DNA of 64,000 nucleotides from CAVQAH01 sp963784195 (GTDB lineage: Bacteria > Acidobacteriota > Vicinamibacteria > Vicinamibacterales > 2-12-FULL-66-21), in assembly GCA_963784195.1 (NCBI GenBank), contig CAWARA010000017.1, forward strand, positions 32,125 to 96,124. Reading direction: 5' to 3'. The notes under the pieces were generated by a model. The model worked only from the letters and a program-made list of their open reading frames with translations, was not told the DNA's origin and searched no databases. Shown here piece after piece: positions 29,467 through 38,791 of this stretch. The number at the start of each line of letters is the position of its first letter. The stretch's first letter is position 1. Made by a program: the position numbers and the translations under genes.

Positions 29467-30822
29467 CTACCGCCGGGGCATCGTCTTGACGTCTCGATAC
29501 CGTTCGAGAAGCTGACGCTGACGAGTGTCCTTCGGCATCTCGCGTCCCTGAATGAAAACGCGCTCGGCCGTCGTCGTCAGCTCGAACGGGTCGCCGGACC
29601 AGACGACGAGATCCGCATCCTTCCCAGGTTCGATCGAACCGAAGCGATCGGCGACACCCCAGATGCGCGCGGCACCCAGCGTGACCGCGCTCAGCGCGGC
29701 GCCACGGTCGAGGCCGTAGGCAACCGCGTTCCCGACTTCCTGCCGCAGGGTCCCGGATCTATGCGTTTCGAACGACGCGAGCGCGATGTCAACACCCGCC
29801 TTGACCAACCGTCCGGGGTTCTCGAGCGTCGCCCCCAGCGAATCGAAGTTCGGGAGGTTGGTGAGCGGCTTGACGATCACGGGGACCTTGTGCCGCGCGA
29901 TCTCGTCGGCGACCATCCAGCCCTCTGACGCGCCGACGAGGATCAGCCGCAGCTTGTACTCCTCCGCGAGGCGCATCGCGGCGAGCAGATCGCTCGCGCG
30001 GTTGGCTTGAATCGCCAGCGGCACCTCGCCGCGGACGACAGGCGCCAGCGCTTCCAGATCGAGGCGGCTGAGCGCGTAGTCGCGGCGCTGCGCCGTGTTG
30101 TAGGCGGCGCGATTTGCGAGGTAGTCGCGCGTGTCCTGCAGCGATTCCCTCAGCCTGAGCATTGCCGACGCGCGCGAGCCACCCGTGACCGCTGCTCCCG
30201 CTTCGCCCAGCAGCGCCACCATTGCTGCGGGTGTTCGATGCACGCTCGCGGGAGCGTGAGCTCCACTCAGATCGATGACCGCCGCCTGGCCGATCAGAAC
30301 GTGACCCGTTCCAGCCGGCATGACGACCGTGCGCGTCACGCCCTCGACTCGCGTCACCGGCAGAACCGTGGAATTCGGATTGAACGCGTCGACGACGTTG
30401 AACGCCGCGCTCAGACCCTTCTCGGTGCTAGCCCCGTCGGCGGTGCCGTCGGCGGACAACGACACCTCCACGATCCCGACTTGCGTCGACGAATCGAGGA
30501 AGCCTGGCGTCACGACTTTCCCTGCCGCGTCGATCGTCCGAGCGCCGGCAGGCACTTGCACGTTCGACCCGACCGCGAGGATGCGGCCTCCGCTGACGAC
30601 GACCGTGCCCTTGTCGATGACCGGTCCGGACACCGGGTGGATGCGCGCGCCGGTAATAGCGATGGTTTCGCCAGATGCAGCCGGCTGAGGAGGACGCGGT
30701 GGTGCAGGTTTCGTCGCGACCGGTTGTGCTGGCTTCGACGGCGGTTGCTGCGCTCCCGCGTGAAGGGCTGCGGAGGCGATCAGCGTGGACGCCACAAGTG
30801 ACGATGCAAGAGTGAGTCTCAT
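29467..30822 (-). CDS. Amidohydrolase-like protein lacking the HxH metal motif
   Basis: A 451-residue exported protein with a signal peptide and a Pro-rich linker (PSKPAQPVATKPAPPRPPQP). The amidohydrolase frame is clear at both ends: ITGARIHPVSGPVIDKGTVV and GSIEPGKDADLVVWSGDPFE. Where the family has DxHxH it reads TPGFLDSSTQVGIVEV, so the first two metal histidines are missing, as are most later ligands. The ATG overlaps the stop of the complete amidohydrolase upstream (ATGA). It is therefore probably a pseudo-enzyme partner of that protein, made in equal amount. Alternatively it binds another metal or none. Confidence 0.83.
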   Translation of the reverse strand: MRLTLASSLVASTLIASAALHAGAQQPPSKPAQPVATKPAPPRPPQPAASGETIAITGARIHPVSGPVIDKGTVVVSGGRILAVGSNVQVPAGARTIDAAGKVVTPGFLDSSTQVGIVEVSLSADGTADGASTEKGLSAAFNVVDAFNPNSTVLPVTRVEGVTRTVVMPAGTGHVLIGQAAVIDLSGAHAPASVHRTPAAMVALLGEAGAAVTGGSRASAMLRLRESLQDTRDYLANRAAYNTAQRRDYALSRLDLEALAPVVRGEVPLAIQANRASDLLAAMRLAEEYKLRLILVGASEGWMVADEIARHKVPVIVKPLTNLPNFDSLGATLENPGRLVKAGVDIALASFETHRSGTLRQEVGNAVAYGLDRGAALSAVTLGAARIWGVADRFGSIEPGKDADLVVWSGDPFELTTTAERVFIQGREMPKDTRQRQLLERYRDVKTMPRR

Positions 30823-32246
30823 CGGCCCACCCCCGTCGGCAGGATGCCAAGTGTGAAGTCGCGGCGCGGCTGACGGGACGCGTCGTTCCGATCGTAGACG
30901 AGCGCGCCATCGATGAAGACCTGCTCGGCACGCGAGTAGACGCTGAACGGATCGCCGGACCAGATGACGACGTCGGCGTTCTTGCCCTGCTCCAGCGAAC
31001 CGGTCCATTTATCGATCCCGAGGGCCCGGGCCGGGTTGATCGTCAGCCATCGGATCGCATCGACGCGATCGATCTTGATGCCCGCCTCCCAACCGGCGCG
31101 CATCGATTTCGCCGCCTCCTGATTCAGACGCTGAATGCCGTCGGCGCTGTCGGAGTGCACGATCGCACATGCGCCAGCCTCGTGCACCAGGGGAATGTTC
31201 GCCTGGATGCCGTCGAACGCCTCGAGCTTGAAGCCCCACCAGTCCGACCACATGCTGGCGCAGATGTTGTTCTCGGCGAGCAGGTCGCGGACCTTGTAGG
31301 CCTCGACCGCATGGTGAAACGACGCGATCTTGTAGCCGAATTCCTTAGCGACGTTGATCATGATGGCCATCTCGTCAGCACGGTAGCAGTGGTTATGGAC
31401 GCGAATCTCGCCGTCCAGCACACCGGCCAGCGTTTCGAGCTGCAGGTTGCGATCCGGCCGCTTCTCTTCGTCCATGCCGGCGTCACGCCAGCGGCGCCAG
31501 CGGTCCCGGTACTCCTTCGCCGATTGCCACGCCCGGCGGTAGCCGGCCACGTTGCCCATGCGTGTGCTCGGCGCCGTGTTGCGCTGGCCATACACGCGCT
31601 TGGGATTCTCGCCACAGGCCATCTTCAGGCCGTACGGCGCGCCCGGGAACTTCATCCCCTCCGGCGTGCGCGTCGGCACGTTCTTCACCGTGACGCCGCG
31701 GCCGCCGAACAAGTTCGCCGATCCCGGCAGCAACTGCATCGCGGTGACCCCACCCGCCAGCGCGAGATCGAATTGCGGATCCTGCGGCCAGATGGAATGT
31801 TCGGCGGAAACCTCCGCCGTGTTCGGGCTCGACATCTCGTTGCCGTCCTGGTGGGCTTCGACACCCGGCGAGGGATAGACGCCGAGGTGGGAATGCGTGT
31901 CGATGATCCCGGGCGTGACCCACTTTCCGCCGGCATCAATCGAAACCGCATCTGCCGGCGCGTTGACGGTCTGGCCGACCGCCGTCACGCGGCCGTCCTG
32001 CAGCAGGATCGCACCGCGTTCGATCGCCGGGCCGGCCGCGGTGAGGATCGTGGCATTGCGGATGACCGTGGGGCGGGATGGCAGCGGCTGATAGGTCGAA
32101 TCGTAGGCATTCGCCGGCTTCGGTGCCTGCGCCGCCGTTCCTGTCGACTGCGGCACGGCCTGGACGCTTGCAGCACGTTCGCCGGCGATCGCCGCGGCGA
32201 CGACGACCGCGACGGAGAGACCCCATCGAAACACTCGTAAACGCAT
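30819..32246 (-). CDS. Secreted amidohydrolase with intact metal site
   Basis: A 475-residue enzyme. The ATG at 32246 follows GAGGAGG and opens a signal peptide (WGLSVAVVVAAAIAGERA). Ligands present: DTHSHLG (HxH), EIRVHNHCYRADE, IASFHHAVEAYK and the late aspartate of AIVHSDSADG. The composite beta domain ends SLEQGKNADVVIWSGDPFSV. Its closest look-alikes are imidazolonepropionase-like hydrolases, but the substrate is not recognisable. Its stop overlaps the next gene's start by 4 bases; that protein lacks the metal site, which suggests a coupled heteromeric pair. A GC hairpin lies between this gene and the exporter operon. Confidence 0.87.
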   Translation of the reverse strand: MRLRVFRWGLSVAVVVAAAIAGERAASVQAVPQSTGTAAQAPKPANAYDSTYQPLPSRPTVIRNATILTAAGPAIERGAILLQDGRVTAVGQTVNAPADAVSIDAGGKWVTPGIIDTHSHLGVYPSPGVEAHQDGNEMSSPNTAEVSAEHSIWPQDPQFDLALAGGVTAMQLLPGSANLFGGRGVTVKNVPTRTPEGMKFPGAPYGLKMACGENPKRVYGQRNTAPSTRMGNVAGYRRAWQSAKEYRDRWRRWRDAGMDEEKRPDRNLQLETLAGVLDGEIRVHNHCYRADEMAIMINVAKEFGYKIASFHHAVEAYKVRDLLAENNICASMWSDWWGFKLEAFDGIQANIPLVHEAGACAIVHSDSADGIQRLNQEAAKSMRAGWEAGIKIDRVDAIRWLTINPARALGIDKWTGSLEQGKNADVVIWSGDPFSVYSRAEQVFIDGALVYDRNDASRQPRRDFTLGILPTGVGR

Positions 32247-32263
32247 CCAGACCTCCTCGTTGT

Positions 32264-32283
32264 GGCGCAGCTGAAGCTGCGCC
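32264..32283. repeat. Perfect hairpin GGCGCAGCT-GA-AGCTGCGCC
   Basis: Nine-base perfect arms around GA, in the gap between the efflux adaptor stop (32300) and the amidohydrolase start (32246). It has the same design as the REP-like hairpins at 21325 and 57613 (arm, two-base loop GA/AA, arm) but another arm sequence and no CTAC. No U-run follows on either strand, so an ordinary intrinsic terminator is doubtful. Confidence 0.65.
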
Positions 32284-32299
32284 CTCCTGGTTCTCTTGA

Positions 32300-33481
32300 C
32301 TAGCGGGGTGACACTTTTACGCCATTCTGGATGGCGTCGCTCGGGTACACGACAATCTGATCGCCCTGTTGAATACCGCTCAGCACCTCGGCCTCGAGAC
32401 CGCTCCGCTGACCGATTTCCACCGGCGTTCGCACAGCAGCGCCGTTGACCACCTTGTAGACGGCCCACTGAGTCTCGTCCCTGAAGAGGCTGCTCGCGGG
32501 AATCTTGAGCACATCCGGTTTCGACCACACGATGATGCGCACCTCGACCCGATAGCCGTCGCCGATGGCTTTCCACTGCTCGCGCGGATCCTCGAAATCG
32601 ATCAGCACGTTCACGCGCTGCTCCTCGACCCCCAGGGCCGACACTTTCGTGAAGCCTGACGGCTCGACACGACGCACGCGGCCGTTGAGCGCGCGATCGC
32701 CGCCCCACTGCTCGATTCGCACCGGCTGTCCCGGCTGCACGCGCACGGCCGCACTCGACAACAGATCCGACACGATTTCCAGGTCGGCGAGATCGCCGAC
32801 CTCGAGCAGGGGCTGGCCGAGAGGCACGACTGCCTCGCTCTGCTGGAGGCGCCGAAGGACGACACCGTTGACGGGCGAAAACAGCGGAATCGTTGCGACC
32901 TGACCGGCGCGGGTCTGCAGCAGGCTCGCGCGTGCAACCTCCAGCTGATACTGCGCTGCGCGGACGCTGAACTCCGCCGACTGGTGGGCGCGTTCCTGCG
33001 CCTTGACCTCACGTTCGGCAGCTTCGAGATCGCGCGCCGCCAGCGCGCCGCCGGCGACGAGCCCCTGGGTCCGCTTCAGCTCTGACTGCGCGAATGCGAG
33101 TTCCGTCGCGATGCGGTCACGCTCCGCACGGGCACTGCCGATGGCCGCCTCCGCCGCCTTGACGCGTCCTTCGAGCTCCGCGCGCGTCCTGACGTCGAGC
33201 AGCTGCGGATCGACCGGCCGGAATTGCGCGAGGATGGTCTTGCGCGCGATGACCGGATCGCCCGGTTCGAGCTCGATCCGTTCCATCCGTCCAGGTACGG
33301 GCGCCGACACCACGTACCGATCGCGAATGCGCGTCTGCCCCTCTTCGTCAACGGTCACCTCGAGCGGTCCTCGCGCGACGGTGGCAAAGTCCGCGGGCAC
33401 CGGCGCCGGCCGGAATGCCCACACGAGGATCGCGCCCAGGACGAGCACGACGAGACCGATGCGCACGAGACGTTTGGTCAT
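32300..33481 (-). CDS. HlyD/RND-type periplasmic adaptor of an ABC exporter
   Basis: A 393-residue membrane-fusion protein: one N-terminal membrane helix (RIGLVVLVLGAILVWAF), a lipoyl-like half motif (RYVVSAPVPGRMERIELEPG), and a long alpha-helical hairpin rich in Ala/Glu/Arg (about residues 95-190). A second lipoyl half follows (IPLFSPVNGVVLRRLQ), then beta-barrel and membrane-proximal domains. It lies 80 bp downstream of the FtsX permease, on the same strand. Adaptor, permease and ATPase make a tripartite exporter like MacAB or DevBCA. A separate outer-membrane TolC partner is not in the window. Confidence 0.9.
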   Translation of the reverse strand: MTKRLVRIGLVVLVLGAILVWAFRPAPVPADFATVARGPLEVTVDEEGQTRIRDRYVVSAPVPGRMERIELEPGDPVIARKTILAQFRPVDPQLLDVRTRAELEGRVKAAEAAIGSARAERDRIATELAFAQSELKRTQGLVAGGALAARDLEAAEREVKAQERAHQSAEFSVRAAQYQLEVARASLLQTRAGQVATIPLFSPVNGVVLRRLQQSEAVVPLGQPLLEVGDLADLEIVSDLLSSAAVRVQPGQPVRIEQWGGDRALNGRVRRVEPSGFTKVSALGVEEQRVNVLIDFEDPREQWKAIGDGYRVEVRIIVWSKPDVLKIPASSLFRDETQWAVYKVVNGAAVRTPVEIGQRSGLEAEVLSGIQQGDQIVVYPSDAIQNGVKVSPR

Positions 33482-33520
33482 CCGATTGAGGAGAGCCGGG
33501 CGTCCACCGACGGCTCCGTT

Positions 33521-33555
33521 CCACGAACTACGAACTACGAACCACGAACCACGGC
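33521..33555. repeat. Period-7 array (CCACGAA family)
   Basis: Units CCACGAA, CTACGAA, CTACGAA, CCACGAA, CCACGGC run head to tail in the 80-bp gap between the FtsX permease stop (33562) and the adaptor start (33481). It is the reverse-complement form of the TTCGTGG unit seen at 36717, 53094 and 54914. Being inside an operon, it may set the ratio of the two messages. Confidence 0.9.
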
Positions 33556-33561
33556 ATGCGA

Positions 33562-35924
33562 CTACTCCCGCGTTTTCAAAACAGCCACCAGATCCAGATG
33601 ATCCAGCTGCCTCCGAACCGCCAGCCCTGACAGGGTCGCCGCGACCATCACCGCCGTCGCGGCATACGCGAACGTCCGGGTGCTGACGACGAGCGGAAAG
33701 CGATACAGCTCCGTGTTGAACGCGGCCACGAGCAGCCCGGCGAAGAGGTAACCCATCGTCAAGCCGATCGGAATGGCCATGAGCGTCACCACCGCCAGCT
33801 CGCCCAGCAGGATTGCCGAGATCTCGCCGCGCGTGAACCCGAGCACGCGCAGGCTCGCCAGCTCGCGGCTGCGTTCCGAAAGAGACACCCGCGCGGCATT
33901 GTAGACGACACCTCCCGCAATCACGCCGGAGAACATGAGGTTGAAGAAGATCATCACGTAGAACGTGTCCTTCAGCGTCTTCTCGAAGCTCTCGATCGCG
34001 GTGCCCTTCAGGCTGACACCGGCCACCGCCGGGGTGTCCTTGAGCCTGCGGTACAACGAACCGGACGCACTTTCATCGATCTTCAGGAATGCTCCGGTGA
34101 GCGTCTCGCCTTCACGAACCATCCGCCGCACCGCGTCGATCTCCATGTAGGCGGATGTGCCCATGTACTCCTCGACGATACCCGTCACGGGAACGTAGCG
34201 AACGGGCCGGCGGCCATCGAGCACTTCGATCGTGATCACGTCACCCACGCGGGCACCGAGCACCTCGGCCAGCTTCAGCGACAGCACCAGCCCATCGTCG
34301 GGAAGGCGGACAGGGCCGGACTTCACATCGACCACCCGATTGAGCTCTGCCGCCGCGACCAGGCCAGTGATCGACACGATGCGCGATCGTTGCGCGCTGC
34401 GCAGGCGCGCCGGAACGGCGCGCATCGGCTCGGCGTAGAGCACGCCTGGCAGGCGCCGCACTTCGTGCAGGGCGCGCGGCGAGACGGGCTCGACGAACAT
34501 CACCGTCGCGTCCTGCCGCTGCAGGACGTTGAACTGCAGATCCATCAGCACGTCGATTGAATCCAGAAAAAACGTGCCGAGCACGAGCATCGACACCGCG
34601 GCCGCGATGCCCATCACGGAGGTCGCTGCGCGGACCGGATGCCTGCCGACGTTCCTGAGGATCATGCGGACAGGTGCGGAGAGCAGGTGCTCGAGCCCTG
34701 CGCGCTCCAGCCAGCTCCGGCGGTATCGTGCTGGCGGCTCCGGCCGCATGGCTTCCGCCGGCGGCAGCGCCGCCACGCGGCGGACGGCGTTCAACGCGCC
34801 GAGAGCCGCGGCGACGAAGCTGACCGCCACGCCCCCGGCAACCACGCCGGGCGGCAGCCGGTAGCTGAGGGTCGGAAAACGGAAGAACGCGTTGTACATC
34901 GAGGTCATTCCGGACCCGAGCCAGGCGCCGAAGATCATGCCGAAGACCGCACCCGCCGCTCCGACGACCAGACTGAGCTTGATGTAGTGCCACGCCAGCT
35001 CGCCGTTGGTGTACCCAGCGCCTTCAGCGCGGCGATCTGTTCCCGCTGCACACCCACGATCCTGGTCAGCACGACGTTGAGGAGAAATGCCGCGACAGTC
35101 AGAAACACGATGGGCAGGATCAAGCCGACACCCTGCAGCTGCGACAGCTCGTTATCGAGGTACCAGTGACTCGTTTGATGAGCGCGGGCGATGGCGCCGA
35201 GCCCGCCGTAGGAGGCGAGCAGCCGATCGACGGTGGCGATGACATCTGCCTCGCGGGCACCAGGCAGCAGTGTCAGCGACAAGCTGTTGAAGCCGCCTTC
35301 CATGTCGAAGGCGGCCGCGAGCCCGCGTCCGTGCATCCAGAAGACGCCGAATCGCGAGTCATCGGGGATGAGCTCCCCGGGCCGGATGCTGTAGACATAC
35401 TCGGGCGACAACGCGACGCCGACGATGAGCAGCTCGCGGCGCCGGCCGTTGATGATCGCCCCGATGCGATCGCCGGGGCCGAGCGAGCGCGAGAGCGCGA
35501 ATGCCTCGCTCACGAGCACTTCGTCGGATTGGCCCAACGTGGGAAACCGGCCACGCCGGAGGAACACGTCGTTGAGCATCGGCTCGTGCGGAATCGGGAT
35601 GCCGATCAGGCGGCCGGTCGCCGGCTCGGTGAGACCGGGCACATCGAGCGTGACATCCACGACCACGCGCGCCTGCACGCGTGCGACGCCCGCAATCTCT
35701 TCGATGCGTGGCACCAGGGTGAGCGGCGCCCGAACCAGCGGAGCGAACACCTGGGCAAAGCGGTAGCGGTCGTAGTAGGTCTGCTGCGTCAGCCTGAGAG
35801 AGGCGAACGTGCTCAGATACATGATGAACATCGCCACGCCGGCGCCGATGACGAGGCTGATGGCCAGCGCCTGTCCCTTCAGGTTCCAGAGATCGCGAAG
35901 GAGTTTCCGATCGAGCGGGCGCAT
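33562..35924 (-). CDS. ABC transporter permease with two FtsX domains (one frameshift)
   Basis: About 787 residues. The first half (35924 to about 35015) starts RPLDRKLLRDLWNLKGQALA, followed by a membrane helix, a periplasmic MacB-like core, and a membrane segment LGLILPIVFLTVAAFLLN-like ending at KALG. The second half (about 35015 to 33562) has the rest of the first FtsX domain, another core domain and an FtsX end with four helices (SLSERSRELASLRVLGFTRG is the typical coupling loop). The frame shifts near 35015, since TNGELAWHYIKLSLVVGAAG is read in the second frame. The ATPase stop overlaps its ATG by one base (TAATG). It should export a lipid, peptide or drug with the adaptor at 32300. 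Confidence 0.88.
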
Positions 35925-36679
35925 TACCAGGTGAGCTCGGAGGGCGCCAGTTTCTTCTCGTTTCGACGCTCGCTCAGGATGCGGCCATCCGAGAGCGAGA
36001 TGACGCGGTCGGCCATCCCTGCCACGGCCGCGTTGTGCGTGATGACTGCGGTCGTCGTCCCCAGCTCGCGGTTCACGCGCTGAATGGCTTCGAGCACCAG
36101 GATGCCGGTGGCGATGTCGAGTGCGCCGGTTGGTTCGTCACAGAGCAGCACGTCCGGCCGCTTTGCCACCGCCCGCGCGATGGCCACCCGCTGCTGCTCG
36201 CCACCCGATAGTTGGGACGGGAAGTGATCGAGCCGGTCGCCGAGCTTCACGAGCTTCAGAGCCTCGGCTGGCGCCATCGGACGATCCACGATGTCCGTGA
36301 CGAGCGCGACGTTCTCACGCGCGGTCAGGCTCGGGATGAGGTTATAGAACTGGAACACGAAGCCGACATGCTTACGCCGATACATCGTCAATGCCCGCTC
36401 GTCGGCCGAGGTCAGGTTCTGGCCGCGATAGGTGACGGTGCCCGAGGTCGGCACGTCGAGTCCGCCGAGAATGTTGAGAAGCGTCGACTTGCCACTGCCG
36501 GAAGGTCCGAGAAGAACGAGGAACTCCGCCTCGAAGAGGTCGAGGCTGATGCCACGCAGCGCATGAACCGCCACTTCGCCCATGTTGTAGACCTTGGTGA
36601 TGTCACGGGCGAGGAAAACCGGTGGCTGGCCTGACGATTCGGTGGGACGCGCCGCCGCGTTTGCGTGGAGGTCGGACAC
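35924..36679 (-). CDS. ABC transporter ATP-binding protein (MacB/LolD-like)
   Basis: A 251-residue ATPase with Walker A GPSGSGKST, Q-loop VGFVFQFYNLIPSLT, ABC signature LSGGEQQRVAIARA, Walker B DVLLCDEPTGALD and H-loop AVITHNAAV. I choose GTG 36679, because in-frame codons further upstream are simply the 7-mer array at 36717-36806; those added residues would not be native. It is the first gene of the exporter operon, followed by the FtsX permease with a one-base overlap. It powers the exporter from the cytoplasmic side. Confidence 0.92.
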   Translation of the reverse strand: MSDLHANAAARPTESSGQPPVFLARDITKVYNMGEVAVHALRGISLDLFEAEFLVLLGPSGSGKSTLLNILGGLDVPTSGTVTYRGQNLTSADERALTMYRRKHVGFVFQFYNLIPSLTARENVALVTDIVDRPMAPAEALKLVKLGDRLDHFPSQLSGGEQQRVAIARAVAKRPDVLLCDEPTGALDIATGILVLEAIQRVNRELGTTTAVITHNAAVAGMADRVISLSDGRILSERRNEKKLAPSELTW

Positions 36680-36716
36680 GGGTGCTGCCTCGGACAGTGT
36701 ATCCGAGGCGGGGATG

Positions 36717-36806
36717 TCCGTGGTCCGTGGTTCGTGGTTCGTGTCTCGTCGTGGGCTCAGAGTCGTTCGGCGAGACACGGACAACGCAAACACGGACCAC
36801 GGCACG
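36717..36806. repeat. Inverted 7-mer arrays (TCCGTGG/TTCGTGG family)
   Basis: Left array: TCCGTGG, TCCGTGG, TTCGTGG, TTCGTGT, CTCGTCG (36717-36751). Right array in reverse orientation: GACACGG, ACAACGC, AACACGG, ACCACGG, CACGC (about 36772-36806). The two can pair into a stem of some 30 bp. It sits between the alcohol dehydrogenase stop (36812) and the ABC ATPase start, and it supplies spurious upstream codons to the ATPase. Confidence 0.9.
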
Positions 36807-36811
36807 CATTA

Positions 36812-37979
36812 CTACGGCGTCATGACCACCTTCATGCAATCGTCGGTCTTGTGAAGGAACATCTCATAGCCTTCCGGCGCATCCGAGAGCTTCAGACGGT
36901 GTGTGATGACGAAGCTCGGATCGATGTCGCCCTTCTCTATCCGCTGCATGAGCGGGCGCAGGTAGCGGTGCACGTGGGTCTGGCCTGACTTGATCGTCAG
37001 CGCACGATTGACCACGGCGCCAAGCGGGAACTTGTCGACGAAGCCACCGTAGACCCCGGCGAGCGACACTGTTCCTCCGTTGCGGCACGACAGAATGGCC
37101 TGACGAACCGCGATCGGCCGATCGGTTTCGAGCATCAGGTTGGTCTTCACCTTGTCGTACGCGTACTGAAGTAGCTGGCCCGTGTGCCTCCATCCCTACC
37201 GCGTCGATGCACGAGTCCGGACCCCGGCCGCCGGTCAGCTCCCTCAGCTCTTCGTAGATGTCGACCTCTTCGTAGTTGAGGACCTCTGCGCCGGAACGTC
37301 GCGCAAAATCGAGCCGGTACGGGAACCGATCGATCGCGATTACCCGCTCGGCGCCGAGGAGAAACGCGGACTTGATCGCGAACTGCCCCACCGGGCCGGC
37401 GCCCCACACGGCGATGACATCGCCGGGCTGTATGTTGCAATTCTCGGCCGCCATGTAGCCGGTCGGGAAAATGTCGGACAGGAACAGGACCTGTTCGTCT
37501 TTCAGGTTGTCGGGCACCTTGATCGGGCCGACATCGGCGAAGGGTACTCGTGCGTATTCCGCCTGACCTCCGGGATAGCCGCCGAGCATGTGCGAATACC
37601 CGAAGAGGCCGCTCGGTGAGTAGCCCCAGAGCTTCTCCGCCATCCACGCGTTCGGGTTCGAGTTCTCGCAAAGCGAATAGAGCTCCTTTTCACAGAGGTT
37701 GCAGTGTCCGCATGCGATCGGAAACGGGACGACGACTCGATCGCCACGCCGCAGATTCTTGACGGCCGACCCCACCTCGACGACCTCGCCCATGAACTCG
37801 TGCCCCAACACATCTCCGCGCCGCATCGTCGGAATCCACCCGTTGTAGAGGTGCAGGTCGGAGCCGCAGATCGCCGTGCAGGTGATGCGGACGATGGCGT
37901 CACGCGGGTTCAGGATCTGAGGATCGGGAACGGTGTGAACTTCGAGCTTCTTTGTGCCCATCCAGCAGTTCGCCCTCAT
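36812..37979 (-). CDS. Zinc-dependent alcohol dehydrogenase, formaldehyde-dehydrogenase-like (one frameshift)
   Basis: About 388 residues of the medium-chain dehydrogenase family. Catalytic zinc ligands sit in AICGSDLHLY (Cys) and VLGHEFMGEV (His-Glu). The structural zinc loop has four cysteines (CGHCNLCEKELYSLC). The NAD-binding motif reads VWGAGPVGQFA, with the acidic end IAIDRFPYR. Overall it matches glutathione-independent formaldehyde-dehydrogenase-like enzymes. The frame breaks near 37175: the 5' part is 37979 to about 37180, the 3' part continues QLLQYAYDKV, KTNLMLETDRPIAV to 36812. The ATG overlaps the stop of the SRPBCC gene (ATGA). The substrate alcohol or aldehyde is unproven. Confidence 0.88.
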
Positions 37980-38686
37980 GCTTCCCCTCCCGTTCTTGCA
38001 AAGTCGTACTGCAGGGACTCGGCGGGCTGCGCCGCTTCGCGACGACGATCCGCCGCGGCGACCGAGATCTCGCCGGTCTCCAGAATCTGCTTGAGGCGCC
38101 GGAGATCCTCGTCGATCTGCTGCTCAGGCTCCTCGCCGAACAGCTTGCCCACGAGCTGCGCCGCGCGACCGCCGGGCACCTCATAGAACAGCTCGACACG
38201 CAACTCGGTACCGCGCGAGCCTGGTGCCGGATCGAACCGGACAGATCCGCGGTTCGGAACAGTCGAGCCTTCAAGCGATCGCCAGGCAATCCGCTCGTTG
38301 GGGCGATCGTCGATCAGTTCTGCCTCCCACTCGACCTTGAAACCGGCGGGGCCCTTGGCCCGCCACCGCGATCGGCGCTCGCCGATCAGCTCGACCGATT
38401 CAAGGTGTTTCATGAACTGTGGAAGGTTTTCGAGCTTGCGCCAGAACCCATACACGGCGTCGGGTTGCCGGTTGATCGTGTAGGTCTTCCTGACGTGAAT
38501 GTCGCGCGACACGCGCGCACGCAGCCGGCCTGCCTGTTCCGATCGGCTGAACCGTTGCGTTGCCCAGATGCCAGCGGCAGCCGCACCGGCGACCGCGCCA
38601 ATCGCCATCAGCAACCGCTTGCGACTCTCTGCTGAGTCATCCTGCGCGGCCAGGATTCCAATCTTTCTTCTTTGACATGTAGTCAT
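37976..38686 (-). CDS. SRPBCC (START/polyketide cyclase-like) protein with N-terminal membrane helix
   Basis: A 236-residue protein. The ATG at 38686 lies right after GAGGGGAG. An N-terminal helix (RLLMAIGAVAGAAAAGIWA) is followed by a ligand-binding SRPBCC domain: VRKTYTINRQPDAVYGFW, LPQFMKHLESVELIGERRSRW, KVEWEAELIDDRPNERIAW and the long C-terminal helix. This is the cyclase/dehydrase type often found as a membrane-tethered stress protein with an alcohol dehydrogenase. Here too it overlaps the alcohol dehydrogenase by 4 bp, so the pair is an operon. The bound ligand is not known. Confidence 0.85.
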   Translation of the reverse strand: MTTCQRRKIGILAAQDDSAESRKRLLMAIGAVAGAAAAGIWATQRFSRSEQAGRLRARVSRDIHVRKTYTINRQPDAVYGFWRKLENLPQFMKHLESVELIGERRSRWRAKGPAGFKVEWEAELIDDRPNERIAWRSLEGSTVPNRGSVRFDPAPGSRGTELRVELFYEVPGGRAAQLVGKLFGEEPEQQIDEDLRRLKQILETGEISVAAADRRREAAQPAESLQYDFARTGGEA

Positions 38687-38791
38687 CTCCCCTCGTGCCC
38701 GTTTGAACGAACTAACCTCGATCCGGGCTGCCTTGTGCAAGGCGCGATCCTTCAGCAACCGGTTGAGGTGAGGCGTTGGGAACTGATGACG

